Origin: Galactobacter caseinivorans
GTDB taxonomy: Bacteria; Actinomycetota; Actinomycetes; Actinomycetales; Micrococcaceae
Length of the DNA stretch: 64,000 nucleotides
NCBI RefSeq assembly: GCF_003640665.1
Contig: NZ_QQXL01000004.1
Coordinates: 114,858-178,857, forward strand
Reading direction: 5' to 3'
The translations under genes were made by a program, and so were the position numbers. Shown here one piece after another: positions 31,674-40,168 of the stretch (its first letter is position 1; each line of letters starts with the position of its first letter). The notes beneath the pieces were generated by a model. That model saw only the letters and a list, made by a program, of their open reading frames with translations. It was not told the origin of the DNA and did not search any database.

Positions 31674-32723
31674 TCAGGGGCTGGTCGCCACCCGTGGGGA
31701 GCTGCCAGCCAGGCGCCGGCGCTTCAGCGCCTCCCCGGCCAGGGCAAGCAGCGCGCCGAAGATCACCCAGGCCGCCAGGGTGAGCCATTGCTGAGCCGTA
31801 TTGGCCTCCGGGAAATAGCTGATGTCTCGAAGCAGGGTGTTGCCGGCACCGGGGACCAGGAACTGACCGATGGCGCCCCAAGGCTCGGGTATGAACTGCC
31901 ACGGGGCGTTGGAGCCGGAGAGCGGGTTGCCGAGCAGAACGGTGACGATGGGACCCAAGGCGATGCCGGGTGAACCGAGGAGTTTCACGCAGCCGATCAT
32001 GAAGGTGGCTGTCGCTCCCACGGTGAGACCGATCGCCGCGACGTTGAGCCACGCGTTGCCCTGTAAGTAGCCAAACCAGGCCTGCATGATCAGCACCAAC
32101 AGCCCGCCGGCCGCAGCGGCAAAGACGGCGGCCCCACCCAAACGGCGCCACGTGCCGTGCACCTTCGTGGAGAGGAGGACGCCGCCGATCACGCCACCCA
32201 GGGCCAGGGGCAGGGCGGCCAACGCCAAGCCGGAACCCATGGGGTCGTTGGCGGAGAGCTGCACGAGGGGGATGACGGTGACCTTGGCACTGGCTGGATC
32301 ACCGCCGGCGGCGGCGATCTGCTTGCCCATGTCCGCCTGGAGCTTGGAGGCCAGTCCGGTGAGCATCTGAGTGGGTGCGGCACCCGCGGCGGGGGCAGTG
32401 AGCACCTCCGGCGGCGCGGGCTGCCCGCCGTTCCCGGTGCTCAACACGATGGCTCCGTAGGTCACGCGCCGCTTGATCTGAGACTCGGCCTCAGTGCGGT
32501 CGGCGGCGCGGTGCACCACAAAGGTGCCAGGGGAGGCCTGTTCCAGCTGTTTTTCTACGGCGGTGACAGCGGCCTCGGGACCGGCCAGGCTCACGGGCAG
32601 GTGGTGGGCGGTGGACGTCTTGGCCGGCCACATGAAGGCCAAGACGAGGAGGGCGACCACGAGTGACCCACCCAGGCCGAGCACCGCCGCCTTGATCCAG
32701 GGGGTGCGGATGCGAATATTCAT
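31674..32723 (-). CDS. Multi-pass membrane protein, ABC-2/YhgE-like
   Basis: 349 residues: one N-terminal hydrophobic segment (about 12-32), a 130-residue extracytoplasmic region with HLPVSLAGPEAAVTAVEKQL and RVTYGAIVLSTGNGG, then five or six hydrophobic segments from about 165 on. That topology, and AIVLSTG in the outer region, match YhgE/Pip- or ABC-2-type proteins that act in export. There is no ATPase gene nearby. The gene diverges from a TetR gene, and two related palindromes lie between them, so it is the probable target of that regulator. Confidence 0.75.
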   Translation of the reverse strand: MNIRIRTPWIKAAVLGLGGSLVVALLVLAFMWPAKTSTAHHLPVSLAGPEAAVTAVEKQLEQASPGTFVVHRAADRTEAESQIKRRVTYGAIVLSTGNGGQPAPPEVLTAPAAGAAPTQMLTGLASKLQADMGKQIAAAGGDPASAKVTVIPLVQLSANDPMGSGLALAALPLALGGVIGGVLLSTKVHGTWRRLGGAAVFAAAAGGLLVLIMQAWFGYLQGNAWLNVAAIGLTVGATATFMIGCVKLLGSPGIALGPIVTVLLGNPLSGSNAPWQFIPEPWGAIGQFLVPGAGNTLLRDISYFPEANTAQQWLTLAAWVIFGALLALAGEALKRRRLAGSSPRVATSP

Positions 32724-32733
32724 GACTACTCCT

Positions 32734-32785
32734 AAAACAGAACGTTCGTTTTCTTTGGCTTCACTGTAGCAGAACGTTTATTCTG
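32734..32785. promoter_or_regulatory. Paired TetR-type operators
   Basis: AAAACAGAACGTTCGTTTT (32734-32752) and CAGAACGTTTATTCTG (32770-32785) share AGAACGTT and are each near-palindromic. They fill the 67-bp gap between the divergent membrane-protein and TetR genes; the second abuts the TetR start codon. Both promoters would be blocked by one regulator. Confidence 0.7.
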
Positions 32786-32790
32786 TTTGC

Positions 32791-33387
32791 ATGCCCAAGC
32801 TCACAGAAGAGGGGCGCCAGTCGCGCCGCTTACAGATCGCCGAGGCCGCCCTGCGGTGCTTTGCTCGCAATGGCTTTGTTGCCACCTCCATGACGGACAT
32901 CATTCGTGAGAGCGGCCTGTCCGCGGGGTCCATCTACTCGCACTTCGATTCCAAGGCCGAACTTGTCCGGTTCTCAGCGCTGGCGCTCTTGGAGGATCGC
33001 GGCGCCCTGCTGCAGCACCTCTCCGGCGGTTCGCCCGGTGTTATTACCCCGCACCGCTTGCTGCGCCGGCTCGTGGAGCAGGTCCTGCCGGAGGAGTTGG
33101 GTGCTGTGGTGCTGCAGCTCTTTGCCGAATCCGCGAGGGACCGGGACCTGGCCGCGGTCGTGGAGGAGGCGCTGGAGAAGGTGAAGGGCATTGTGGCGCG
33201 GGAACTGGGCCCGTGGGCTCAGACGCAGGAAGGGAACGGCCGCTTCGAGGGGGTGGATGCCGACGCTGTGGCGCTGCGCATGGCGGACGTGATCATGGTC
33301 AATGTCCACGGCTTTGTGCTGCGGCGGGGCCTGATCGCCGACCTGGATCGGGAGTCGCTCCTGGTGGACCTGCTGCCGGACGCCTAA
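32791..33387 (+). CDS. TetR/AcrR-family regulator
   Basis: 198 residues. The helix-turn-helix is AALRCFARNGFVATSM, then TDIIRESGLSAGSIYSHF with the usual Y-x-H-F end, followed by DSKAELV. The C-terminal ligand domain is variable and helical (LLEDRGALLQHL to LVDLLPDA). ATG 32791 directly follows the second operator palindrome, so autoregulation is likely. The divergent membrane protein at 31674 is the natural target. The ligand is unknown. Confidence 0.92.
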   Translation: MPKLTEEGRQSRRLQIAEAALRCFARNGFVATSMTDIIRESGLSAGSIYSHFDSKAELVRFSALALLEDRGALLQHLSGGSPGVITPHRLLRRLVEQVLPEELGAVVLQLFAESARDRDLAAVVEEALEKVKGIVARELGPWAQTQEGNGRFEGVDADAVALRMADVIMVNVHGFVLRRGLIADLDRESLLVDLLPDA

Positions 33388-33418
33388 GGGTCCGGGCGCA
33401 TTGGCTGCCGCACATGAT

Positions 33419-33525
33419 GAAGGCCCCGGCCGGTTTGGGGGAAACCGGTCGGGGCCTTCGCGTCATCACTCGCACCCTTTGGAGGTAGTCATGACTCTAC
33501 GAGCCGACTCTTTGGGGCGGCTGTG
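33419..33525 (-). ncRNA. sRNA-like element copy C
   Basis: Minus strand: CACAGC (33525-33520), 20 bp, TAGAGT (33499-33494), CATGACTACCTCC, core AAAGGGTGCGAGTGATGAC, GCG, then hairpin GAAGGCCCCGACCGGTTTC / AAACCGGCCGGGGCCTTC ending at 33419. A G-U/C-G difference in the stem keeps pairing. It lies between two TetR genes that converge on it. Confidence 0.5.
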
Positions 33526-33573
33526 CGCACCCATCGCGTGTACTACACATCCCCGGTGCGCCCGCTGTGTGCG

Positions 33574-34134
33574 TCAGCTGGTGGTGAGTGCGAGCCCCGC
33601 TGCGATCTCGATGTCATCCGAGGCCCCGGCAAAACCCGCGCCATGCGCCAGCGCCGAGCCAAAGATGGACGTCCAAAACGTCTTGGCAGAACTGCGAACG
33701 CCGTGTGCGGTACCCCAGCCACGCGTCGTCGTCTCCGCTTCGAGAAAGCGCTCCGAACGGGAGAGGAGGAGGCGCAGGTAGCCGGAGACCACGTCCTGCA
33801 GTGCCGGGTTGTTGCGCGCCAGTGCCAGTGAGCTGACCACCGAATCAAGGGACGGCATGGTCAGTGCGGTGCGCGTGATGGCGGCGGCGAAGGCGTCCGT
33901 GGTGCGCGCGGAGCGGACGGCGCGGGGCAGGCGTGAGGTGTCGCGCAAGAAGCGGGAGAAGGCAGCCGCGACGTAGAGCTGGTCCTTGGAGCCAAAGTGG
34001 TGAGTGACCTGGTTGGGGAAGACGCCGGCGGCCTCGGCGACCTGTTTGACCGTCAACTCGGCCGGTGTGCGCTCCAGGACCAGGGCGGCCGCGGCGGTGC
34101 GGATCAGCGTGCGAGTGTCACGACGGGTAGACAT
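33574..34134 (-). CDS. TetR-family regulator, divergent from fabF-like gene
   Basis: 186 residues. The N-terminal DNA-binding part has TLIRTAAAALVLERTP, then LTVKQVAEAAGVFPNQVTHHF (recognition helix, in part) and GSKDQLYVAAAF. The C-terminal domain (RTALTMPSLDSVVSSLALARNN and following) is typical of small TetR proteins of unknown ligand. It diverges from the ketoacyl-synthase gene across 67 bp containing a double palindromic operator, so it probably represses both itself and that gene. Confidence 0.9.
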   Translation of the reverse strand: MSTRRDTRTLIRTAAAALVLERTPAELTVKQVAEAAGVFPNQVTHHFGSKDQLYVAAAFSRFLRDTSRLPRAVRSARTTDAFAAAITRTALTMPSLDSVVSSLALARNNPALQDVVSGYLRLLLSRSERFLEAETTTRGWGTAHGVRSSAKTFWTSIFGSALAHGAGFAGASDDIEIAAGLALTTS

Positions 34135-34141
34135 GTGCCGA

Positions 34142-34177
34142 TTGTATGCCGTACAACTGTAGTTGTACGTCGTACAA
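34142..34177. promoter_or_regulatory. Double palindromic TetR operator before fabF-like gene
   Basis: TTGTATGCCGTACAA (34142-34156) and TTGTACGTCGTACAA (34163-34177) are two 15-bp palindromes, the second perfect. Their centres are 21 bp apart, about two helical turns, so two dimers could bind the same face. Together they also form a larger inverted repeat. Confidence 0.82.
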
Positions 34178-34201
34178 GAACTTCAACTGAGGAGGCAGGC
34201 C

Positions 34202-35431
34202 GTGGCGGTCGTCGTAACCGGTCTTGGGGCCGTATCCCCACTGGGCGCCAACGTGGAGGAACTGTGGGAGGGGCTGCTCCAGGGCAGGTCCGGCATCACG
34301 GAGCTCAAGCTGGACCCAGCACTCTTTGAGCAGCCGCGCCAGGGTGTGGGGCAGGTGAGCACCGATCTCAGCGAAATTCTGGGACGCGCCGCCGCCAAGC
34401 GCCTTGACCGCCAGCAGCAGTTGGCCCTCGTCGCCGCCCTGGAGGCCTGGGCGGACGCGGGCAGCCCCGAGGTGGATGGCGACCGCATGGCCACGAGCAT
34501 CGGCACCGGTGTGGGCGGGCTGTTGACCACGCTCTCTCAGGAGGCCGTGCTCAACGAGAAGGGCGCCCGCCGCGTCTCCCCGCGCACGGTCCCACAGCTC
34601 ATGGCCAACGCGGCCTCGGCCCAGATCAGCATGGCCTACGGCGCCCGCGCGGGCGTCTACACGCCGGTCTCCGCCTGTGCCGCTGGCGCGGAGGCCATTG
34701 CCCACGGCGCCCGGCTGATCGAGTCCGGCGAGGCGGATGTGGTGATCGCCGGCGGCACCGAGGCCGCCATAGCGCAGCTCACCGTGGCCGCCTTTGCCCA
34801 GACGCAGGCGCTGGCCGCCCCCGCCGCGGACGAGGACCTGTCCCAGTTCTCCCGCCCCTTTGCCGAGGACCGCAAGGGCTTTGTACTCGGGGAGGGCGCG
34901 GGGGTGGTTATCTTGGAGAGCGCGGCGCACGCCGTGGCCCGCGGCGCGCGCATCCATGCGCACCTGGCCGGCTGGGGCATCACCTCAGATGCCTTCCACA
35001 TCACCTCCTCAGACCCAGCAGCCCGCGGGCAGCGCTTGGCCATTGAGAAGGCCCTGCGCCAGTCCGGGCTCTCCCCGGCCGGGATCAAGCAGGTCAACGC
35101 CCACGCCACAGGCACCTCCGTGGGAGATGCCTCAGAGGCCCTGGCGCTGAGCTCCACCGGAGTGGCCGGCGTGGACGGCGGCGCGGCCGTCACGGCGATC
35201 AAGGGTGCCACCGGGCACCTGGTCGGAGCGGCCGGCGCCGTGGAGGCCATCGTCTCCATCCGTCAGGCCCAAACCGGCCTGGTCCCGCCGACTGCCCACC
35301 TGAGTGACTCGGATCCGGCATGCGGACTGGACGTGGTGCGCGGCCAGCCGCGCGATGTGGGTCCCGGCGCGGTCCTCTCCAACTCCTTTGGCTTTGGCGG
35401 ACAGAACGTGTCGCTGATCTTCACGGTGTGA
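34202..35431 (+). CDS. Beta-ketoacyl-ACP synthase II (FabF-like)
   Basis: 409 residues from GTG 34202, which has GGAGG upstream. It is a thiolase-fold condensing enzyme extending acyl-ACP with malonyl-ACP. The catalytic triad is intact: Cys159 in VSACAAGAEAIAHG, His301 in VNAHATGTSVGD and His339 in GATGHLVGAAGAVEA. NSFGFGGQNVSLIF closes the protein as in FabF. No other fatty-acid gene is near, and the gene has its own divergent TetR with a double operator. That suggests a regulated, specialised or supplementary synthase rather than the housekeeping copy. Confidence 0.93.
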   Translation: MAVVVTGLGAVSPLGANVEELWEGLLQGRSGITELKLDPALFEQPRQGVGQVSTDLSEILGRAAAKRLDRQQQLALVAALEAWADAGSPEVDGDRMATSIGTGVGGLLTTLSQEAVLNEKGARRVSPRTVPQLMANAASAQISMAYGARAGVYTPVSACAAGAEAIAHGARLIESGEADVVIAGGTEAAIAQLTVAAFAQTQALAAPAADEDLSQFSRPFAEDRKGFVLGEGAGVVILESAAHAVARGARIHAHLAGWGITSDAFHITSSDPAARGQRLAIEKALRQSGLSPAGIKQVNAHATGTSVGDASEALALSSTGVAGVDGGAAVTAIKGATGHLVGAAGAVEAIVSIRQAQTGLVPPTAHLSDSDPACGLDVVRGQPRDVGPGAVLSNSFGFGGQNVSLIFTV

Positions 35432-35455
35432 TGCGCTGACGGGCCGCGCCCCCGG

Positions 35456-37204
35456 CTACTCCACGAGCTTGCCGTCCACCGAGTCATCCATGCCCTCCTG
35501 GGCCAGCGCGCGGAAGGACTCCGGGGCGTCCGGCAGCGGCTCGAAGCTCACGCCGTCCGCGGGGGTCCACAGGAAGTTGCCCCGCAGCGCCGGATCCTGC
35601 TGCGGGAAGTCAGCGCGGTTGTGGCAACCGCGGGTCTCGCGGCGCTCGATGGCGCACTCCAGCGTGGCGCGGGCCGCGAGCAACGAACCCATCAGGTCGT
35701 AGGCGTGGGCCAGGTCGTCAAAGCCGGCGATGTCCGGGTGCGCCGTGACGTTGGCCGTGCGCTCCTCAATGGCGGCGATCTTGGCGAGGCCGGCGCGGAG
35801 GCCCTCCTCGGTGCGCACCACATTGGCGTGCTCCGTCATGATGTCCCGGATCTCGCGCTGCAGGCGGCGGGGCACCTCGCGCCCGTCATTGCTGAGGAAG
35901 GACTGCATCTCATCCCGGGCGGCCTGGACCGCGGCGGGATCGCGATGCACCTCGGTGCGGGTCTGGGCGTACTCCGCCGCGACCTCACCCGTGATGCGCC
36001 CGTACACCATGAGTTCGATGAGCGAGTTTCCGCCCAGGCGGTTGGCACCATGCAGGCCGGAGGATGCCTCGCCGATGGCGTACAGGCCCTCCACGCCGGT
36101 GCCGTGATCCTCCGGGCGCACCCACACGCCACCCATGGAGTAGTGGGCCGTGGGGGCAATCTCGATGGGCTGCTCCGTGATGTCCACCATCTGCAGGTCA
36201 ATGAGATTGCGGTAGACGCGGGGCAGCTTGGCCAGGATGGTCTCGCGGGGCAGGTGGGACACGTCCAGGTACACGCCGCCCTTGGCCGTGCCGCGCCCCT
36301 CGGCAATCTCCGTGTAGCTGGCCAGCGCCACGCGGTCTCGCGTGGAGAGCTCCATGCGCTCCGGGTCGTACTTCTCCATGAAGCGCTCGCCCAGAGCGTT
36401 GCGCAACACGCCGCCCTCGCCACGCGCCGCCTCCGAGACCAAGGTGCCCGCGACGTCGTCGGGCTCCATGAGTCCCGAGGGGTGGAACTGGACCAACTCC
36501 GCGTCGCGAATCTTGCCGCCAGCCAAGGCGGCCAGGCGGAAGGAATCTCCCGTATTCTCGTCGCGTCGTGAGCTGGTGTAACGCCAGATGCGCGTGTGGC
36601 CGCCGGCCGCGAGGATGACGGCGTCCGCGTGGATTTGCACCGGCTGGCCGGTGACCACGTCAAAGCCGTAGGCGCCAAAGATGGTGCCGTCCGCGACCAG
36701 GAGCCGCGTGATGTAGACCGTGTCGATGATGGGGACGTTGAGCTCCGCGGCCCGGCGCATCAGGGTGCGCTGGATTTCCAGGCCCGTGTAGTCCCCGGCG
36801 TAGGCGGTGCGGCGGTACTTGTGTGCGCCGAAGAAGCGCTGTGAGATGCGCCCGTCCTCTTCACGGGCGAAGGGCATGCCCCAGCGGTCCAGGTCCTCGA
36901 TGCCGCGGGCGGCGTTCTTGGTGACTGTCTCCACGATCTCCGGGTCCGCGAGGAAGTAGGACTCGCGCAGGGTGTCCGCGGCGTGCTGCTGCCAGGAATC
37001 CTCGGGATCCATGGTGGAGAGGGCGGCGTTGATGCCGCCGGCGGCCAGGGTGGTGTGTGCGTCGTGCTTGCGGCGCTTGCCCACCGCGAGGACCTGCACG
37101 CCGCGCTCGGCCAATTCGATGGAGGCGCGGAGGCCTGCGCCGCCCGTACCGATGACGAGGACGGAGGTGGTGAGAAGCTTTTCCGGGGCATGCTGAGTGG
37201 TCAT
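35456..37204 (-). CDS. Fumarate reductase/succinate dehydrogenase-type flavoprotein
   Basis: 582 residues. FAD-binding motif VLVIGTGGAGLRASIELAE near residue 15, AAGGINAALSTMDPEDSWQQH with the His-linked flavin environment, then ELVQFHPSG, the catalytic region ARGEGGVLRN and MGGVWVRPEDHGTGVEGLYA (in part) with GEASSGLHGANRLGGNSL. The C-terminal helical domain has RGCHNRADFPQQD. This matches SdhA/FrdA and L-aspartate oxidase relatives. No iron-sulfur or membrane-anchor subunit gene lies next to it, so it may work as a soluble oxidoreductase or with partners elsewhere. It diverges from a LysR gene. Confidence 0.88.
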   Translation of the reverse strand: MTTQHAPEKLLTTSVLVIGTGGAGLRASIELAERGVQVLAVGKRRKHDAHTTLAAGGINAALSTMDPEDSWQQHAADTLRESYFLADPEIVETVTKNAARGIEDLDRWGMPFAREEDGRISQRFFGAHKYRRTAYAGDYTGLEIQRTLMRRAAELNVPIIDTVYITRLLVADGTIFGAYGFDVVTGQPVQIHADAVILAAGGHTRIWRYTSSRRDENTGDSFRLAALAGGKIRDAELVQFHPSGLMEPDDVAGTLVSEAARGEGGVLRNALGERFMEKYDPERMELSTRDRVALASYTEIAEGRGTAKGGVYLDVSHLPRETILAKLPRVYRNLIDLQMVDITEQPIEIAPTAHYSMGGVWVRPEDHGTGVEGLYAIGEASSGLHGANRLGGNSLIELMVYGRITGEVAAEYAQTRTEVHRDPAAVQAARDEMQSFLSNDGREVPRRLQREIRDIMTEHANVVRTEEGLRAGLAKIAAIEERTANVTAHPDIAGFDDLAHAYDLMGSLLAARATLECAIERRETRGCHNRADFPQQDPALRGNFLWTPADGVSFEPLPDAPESFRALAQEGMDDSVDGKLVE

Positions 37205-37261
37205 GACTTCACTGTAGGAAGCGTGCTGTCAATGCGTCCAATGTATAGTTTGCCTGGCTCT

Positions 37262-37278
37262 CATAGCGATACGCTATG
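37262..37278. promoter_or_regulatory. LysR-type operator between the flavoprotein and LysR genes
   Basis: CATAGCGATACGCTATG is a perfect palindrome with the T-N11-A form of LysR boxes (ATAGC-N5-GCTAT). It lies in the divergent gap of about 77 bp and runs up to the lysR start, which is normal for autoregulated LysR systems. Confidence 0.78.
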
Positions 37279-37281
37279 GGC

Positions 37282-38421
37282 ATGAAGCTTGAGCAATTGG
37301 CCTCCTTTGAGGCAGTGACGCGGCTGGGGAACTTCACCAGAGCCGCGGAGGAGCAGTTCCTGGCACAACCCTCGCTCAGCCGGCAAATCTCCACACTGGA
37401 GTCGGATCTGGGGCAGGGGCTCTTTGAGCGCGCGACCAGCGGGGTGCGGCTGACACAGGCCGGAGAGGCGCTGCTGCCCATCGCGCGGCGCATGCTGGCG
37501 GACGCCGAGGCGGCCCGCCGCGAGATGCAGGCCCTCTCCGGCCTGGAGCGCGGGCGCGTGCGTCTGGGGGCGCCGCCCACCCTGTGCGTCTCCGTGGTGG
37601 CAGAGGTGCTGGCGGAGTTCCGCGAGGCCCACCCCGGCGTGGCCCTCGAGGTCATGGAGGCCGGCTCCCACGCGCTGGCGCAGGCGTTGGCGCAGGGTCA
37701 GCTTGACCTGGCGCTGACCATCGAGCGCGGCATCCTGGACCCCTCCGTGGAGTCGGTGCAGCTCTTCACCGAGGAGCTGGTGGTTGCGTCCGCCCGGTCG
37801 GAGGGCGGTCCGGGGTCCCAGCACCGCGCAGCGCCCGACGCCGCGCGCTCGGGTGAGCGGGCGGCGTCGGGCAACGCTGGTGCCGGGGCGCCGGCCGTTT
37901 CGTCGGCGGTAGTGCAGAACGGGCCGCGTCCGGGGCGTGGCCGGGCCGCGCTGCTGATGGGCTCCGACTTTGACCCGCCGCAAGCGCGGGCCGTTGCGGT
38001 ACGGGCCGGGGCGTCGCGCGCGGCGGTCTCCGGGCGCATCACCCTGGCCCAGTTGGCGCGACTGCCGCAGGTGGCCTTCAACCGCTCCTACGATCTGCGC
38101 CAAGCCACGGACGCCGCATTCGAGGCCGCCGGGCTGCGCCCCACCGTGGCCGTGGAGGGGGCGGAAATGGACGCCGTGCTGCGCTTTGTGGAGCGTGGCC
38201 TTGGGGTGGCCGTGGTCCCGGCGACCATCCTGCTAGACCGGCCCGGCCTGCAGGCCGCGCGGCTGGTCCGGCCCGCACTGACGCGTACCGCCGCCCTGTC
38301 GCTGCGGGCCGGGGCCACCCCGGACGCCGCCACCCGCGCCATGCGGGCCCTGGTGTTTCAGGTGTCTGCCAGGCTGACCGCGCCCGGGGCAGAGCTGGCG
38401 GAGTTTGTGGTGCCCGCATAG
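37282..38421 (+). CDS. LysR-family regulator with a REP-derived insertion
   Basis: 379 residues from ATG 37282 (ATG 37276 is inside the operator). The helix-turn-helix is typical: LEQLASFEAVTRLGNFTRAAEE, then AQPSLSRQISTLESDLG (in part) and FERATSGVRLTQAGE. The effector domain starts RVRLGAPPTLCVSVVAEVL. It is about 70 residues longer than usual. Between VVASARSEGG and GRITLAQLARLPQV stands a low-complexity Ala/Gly/Arg stretch (near residues 175-245) containing an in-frame REP-like inverted pair. The rest of the effector domain (AFNRSYDLRQATDAAF, GLGVAVVPATIL) is intact. It probably regulates the divergent flavoprotein gene. Confidence 0.88.
   Translation: MKLEQLASFEAVTRLGNFTRAAEEQFLAQPSLSRQISTLESDLGQGLFERATSGVRLTQAGEALLPIARRMLADAEAARREMQALSGLERGRVRLGAPPTLCVSVVAEVLAEFREAHPGVALEVMEAGSHALAQALAQGQLDLALTIERGILDPSVESVQLFTEELVVASARSEGGPGSQHRAAPDAARSGERAASGNAGAGAPAVSSAVVQNGPRPGRGRAALLMGSDFDPPQARAVAVRAGASRAAVSGRITLAQLARLPQVAFNRSYDLRQATDAAFEAAGLRPTVAVEGAEMDAVLRFVERGLGVAVVPATILLDRPGLQAARLVRPALTRTAALSLRAGATPDAATRAMRALVFQVSARLTAPGAELAEFVVPA
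37833..37872. repeat. REP-like inverted pair inside the lysR coding sequence
   Basis: GCCCGACGCCGC (37833-37844) and GCGGCGTCGGGC (37861-37872) are perfect reverse complements around a 16-nt loop, in frame within the LysR effector domain. The same 12-mer makes up the intergenic REP-like sites. Confidence 0.8.
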
Positions 38422-38498
38422 GCGTGGTGGGGCCGGGTTGCGAAGGAATCTTCGTAGGCTGAGCGGTGAATATAGAACCATCAACTGGGGGAATTGCT

Positions 38499-39347
38499 AT
38501 GGGTGGCACAGAAAAGGTGAAGCGCGGGCGGAGTGCTGCGACTCTGGGGGCCGCGTTTGTGGTGGCGCTGGGGCTCACCGCGTGCGCGGGGTCCTCGCCA
38601 GCGACGCAGGGCTCGTCCTCCGTTCAGGGTTCCGCAGCAGCATCCAACGCCGAGGCCGGCTCCGGCAACGTCTACACCTTCGAGGGGAAGTCCGCCCCTG
38701 CCAAAGAGATCACCCTGCGCTACCCGGACGCGCTGGTGAAGTCCATCGAAGGCGGCGGGCGGAGCCTGGCTGTGCGATCCATCAAGGTCACCGCCGAGAA
38801 GGTGAAGGAAGGCGCCACGCTGTGCGCCGTGCGGATGGAGGTGGAGTGGGCAGAGGGGGCGCAGGCGCGAATCAGTGAGACGCCGGAGGAGCCGCCCCTG
38901 ATTGCGGGGACCACGCAAGAGCCCCGCAAGGAGTTCGATTTCCTCGCCTCGTCGCTCATGAGGCCGCTCACGGGGGTGTATCCCCTCGAAGAGTGGACCG
39001 GGGACCCGCGTGAGGATGTCAACTACGCCGATGCGGACTTCAAGAACGTGGTCGCCGTCGTGAGCTGCTCCGAGGCGCCCAAGCCTGATCCCAATGACCC
39101 TTCCTACATGCGGGCCCGTAAGTACGCGGAGGTGGACATCCCGATTCTTCGGGCCTCGTCGGAGACGGCGGATGCAGAGCAGAAGACGTACGTGCCCGGC
39201 GCCTCCCTCATACTTGGCGTCTCAAAAGATGGCGATGTGACGGCCGAAATGGACAGGGCCTACGGTTTCAAGCCAGATGGCAAGGGTGGCTGGGAGCAAA
39301 CCAACAAGTACTGGATCAAGTCCCGAGACGGCGCTCAGTCCAAGTAA
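38499..39347 (+). CDS. Putative lipoprotein
   Basis: 282 residues from ATG 38499, preceded by a GGGGG-rich ribosome site. A basic n-region and hydrophobic helix lead to the lipobox LGLTAC at about residues 30-35, so the mature protein would be anchored by a diacylglyceryl cysteine on the outer face. A Ser/Ala-rich linker follows (GSSSVQGSAAAS). The folded part, from YTFEGKSAPAKEITLRYPDALVK (in part) to the C-terminal YWIKSRDGAQSK, has two Cys (TLCAVRME, VVSCSEAP) that may form a disulfide. I recognise no family and assign no function. Confidence 0.75.
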   Translation: MGGTEKVKRGRSAATLGAAFVVALGLTACAGSSPATQGSSSVQGSAAASNAEAGSGNVYTFEGKSAPAKEITLRYPDALVKSIEGGGRSLAVRSIKVTAEKVKEGATLCAVRMEVEWAEGAQARISETPEEPPLIAGTTQEPRKEFDFLASSLMRPLTGVYPLEEWTGDPREDVNYADADFKNVVAVVSCSEAPKPDPNDPSYMRARKYAEVDIPILRASSETADAEQKTYVPGASLILGVSKDGDVTAEMDRAYGFKPDGKGGWEQTNKYWIKSRDGAQSK

Positions 39348-39396
39348 GACCCCCGGGCGCAAACCTTGTGCGTTCTGGGGAGGGGCCGGCCGCGGA

Positions 39397-40032
39397 TCAG
39401 TGCGGGTGCTTGTGCGCCTTCTCGCCCTCCTGGGTGAACAGGCTCAGGTAGTCCACGGGGCGGTGATCGGCGGCGCCAAACCAGTGCGGAGTCGTTGTAT
39501 CGAACTCCGCGGCCTGCCCGCGCTCCAGCACAAACTCGCGCTCGCCGAGCACCAGGCGCAGGCGCCCGGCCAGGACGTAGACCCAGTCGAACCCCGGGTG
39601 GGACATCAGTTGTTGCCCGCTGGCGCTGGCGCTGGCGCTGGCGCCGGCACCCGTCGCCGAGCCCGCCTCGATGCGCGTGCGAAACACCCGGACGGCGGAG
39701 TTGCGGCGGGTCAGCGTTTGCACCACGCGATCCCCGTCCCGGTGTGCCTGCGGGGTGATGCGTGGATCCACCACAGTGGGGAGCGTGACCAGCTCATCCA
39801 GGGAGACGCCGTATTCCCGAGACAGCGGAAGGAGCAACTCCAAGGTGGCCCGTCGCTGCCCCGACTCGAGGCGGGACAGGGTGCTCACGGAGATGCCGGT
39901 GGTCGCGGAAAGCTGGGCAAGAGTGGCGCCGGAGCGCTCGCGCAGGGTGCGCAGACGTACCCCTAGGCCGTCCAGTACCGCCCCCAAGGAAGGGGCGGGG
40001 GGCGAAGAAGATTGCGCAGAAGGGTTTGCCAT
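39397..40032 (-). CDS. XRE-family regulator with C-terminal cupin domain
   Basis: 211 residues from ATG 40032. N-terminal helix-turn-helix: LGVRLRTLRERSGATLAQLS, then SVSTLSRLESGQRRATLELLLP (in part) around residues 15-70. The C-terminal cupin begins near 150 with HPGFDWVYVLAGRLRLVLGE and FVLERGQAAEFDTTTPHWF. Between them lies a linker of alternating Ala-Ser (GAGASASASASG) coded by a hexamer repeat (CGCTGG units at 39610-39650). Such XRE-cupin regulators sense small metabolites. It diverges from a thioredoxin-reductase-like gene, and a perfect palindrome lies right at its start codon. Confidence 0.9.
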   Translation of the reverse strand: MANPSAQSSSPPAPSLGAVLDGLGVRLRTLRERSGATLAQLSATTGISVSTLSRLESGQRRATLELLLPLSREYGVSLDELVTLPTVVDPRITPQAHRDGDRVVQTLTRRNSAVRVFRTRIEAGSATGAGASASASASGQQLMSHPGFDWVYVLAGRLRLVLGEREFVLERGQAAEFDTTTPHWFGAADHRPVDYLSLFTQEGEKAHKHPH

Positions 40033-40054
40033 AACGGCAAGCATAGTTGCCGTT
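40033..40054. promoter_or_regulatory. Palindromic operator at the XRE-cupin start
   Basis: AACGGCAA (40033-40040), six bases, TTGCCGTT (40047-40054), an exact inverted repeat abutting the start codon of the XRE-cupin gene and about 115 bp upstream of the divergent oxidoreductase gene. Likely autoregulatory. Confidence 0.72.
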
Positions 40055-40168
40055 CTCTCCCGCCGAGGTCAAGCTGGACGCAGACCAGCTGGATCATCGG
40101 CCTCGGCCCGCGACCACGCGCTACGAGCCACGCATCCAGCACCTTCTTGCCACATCACAGGAGCGCTC

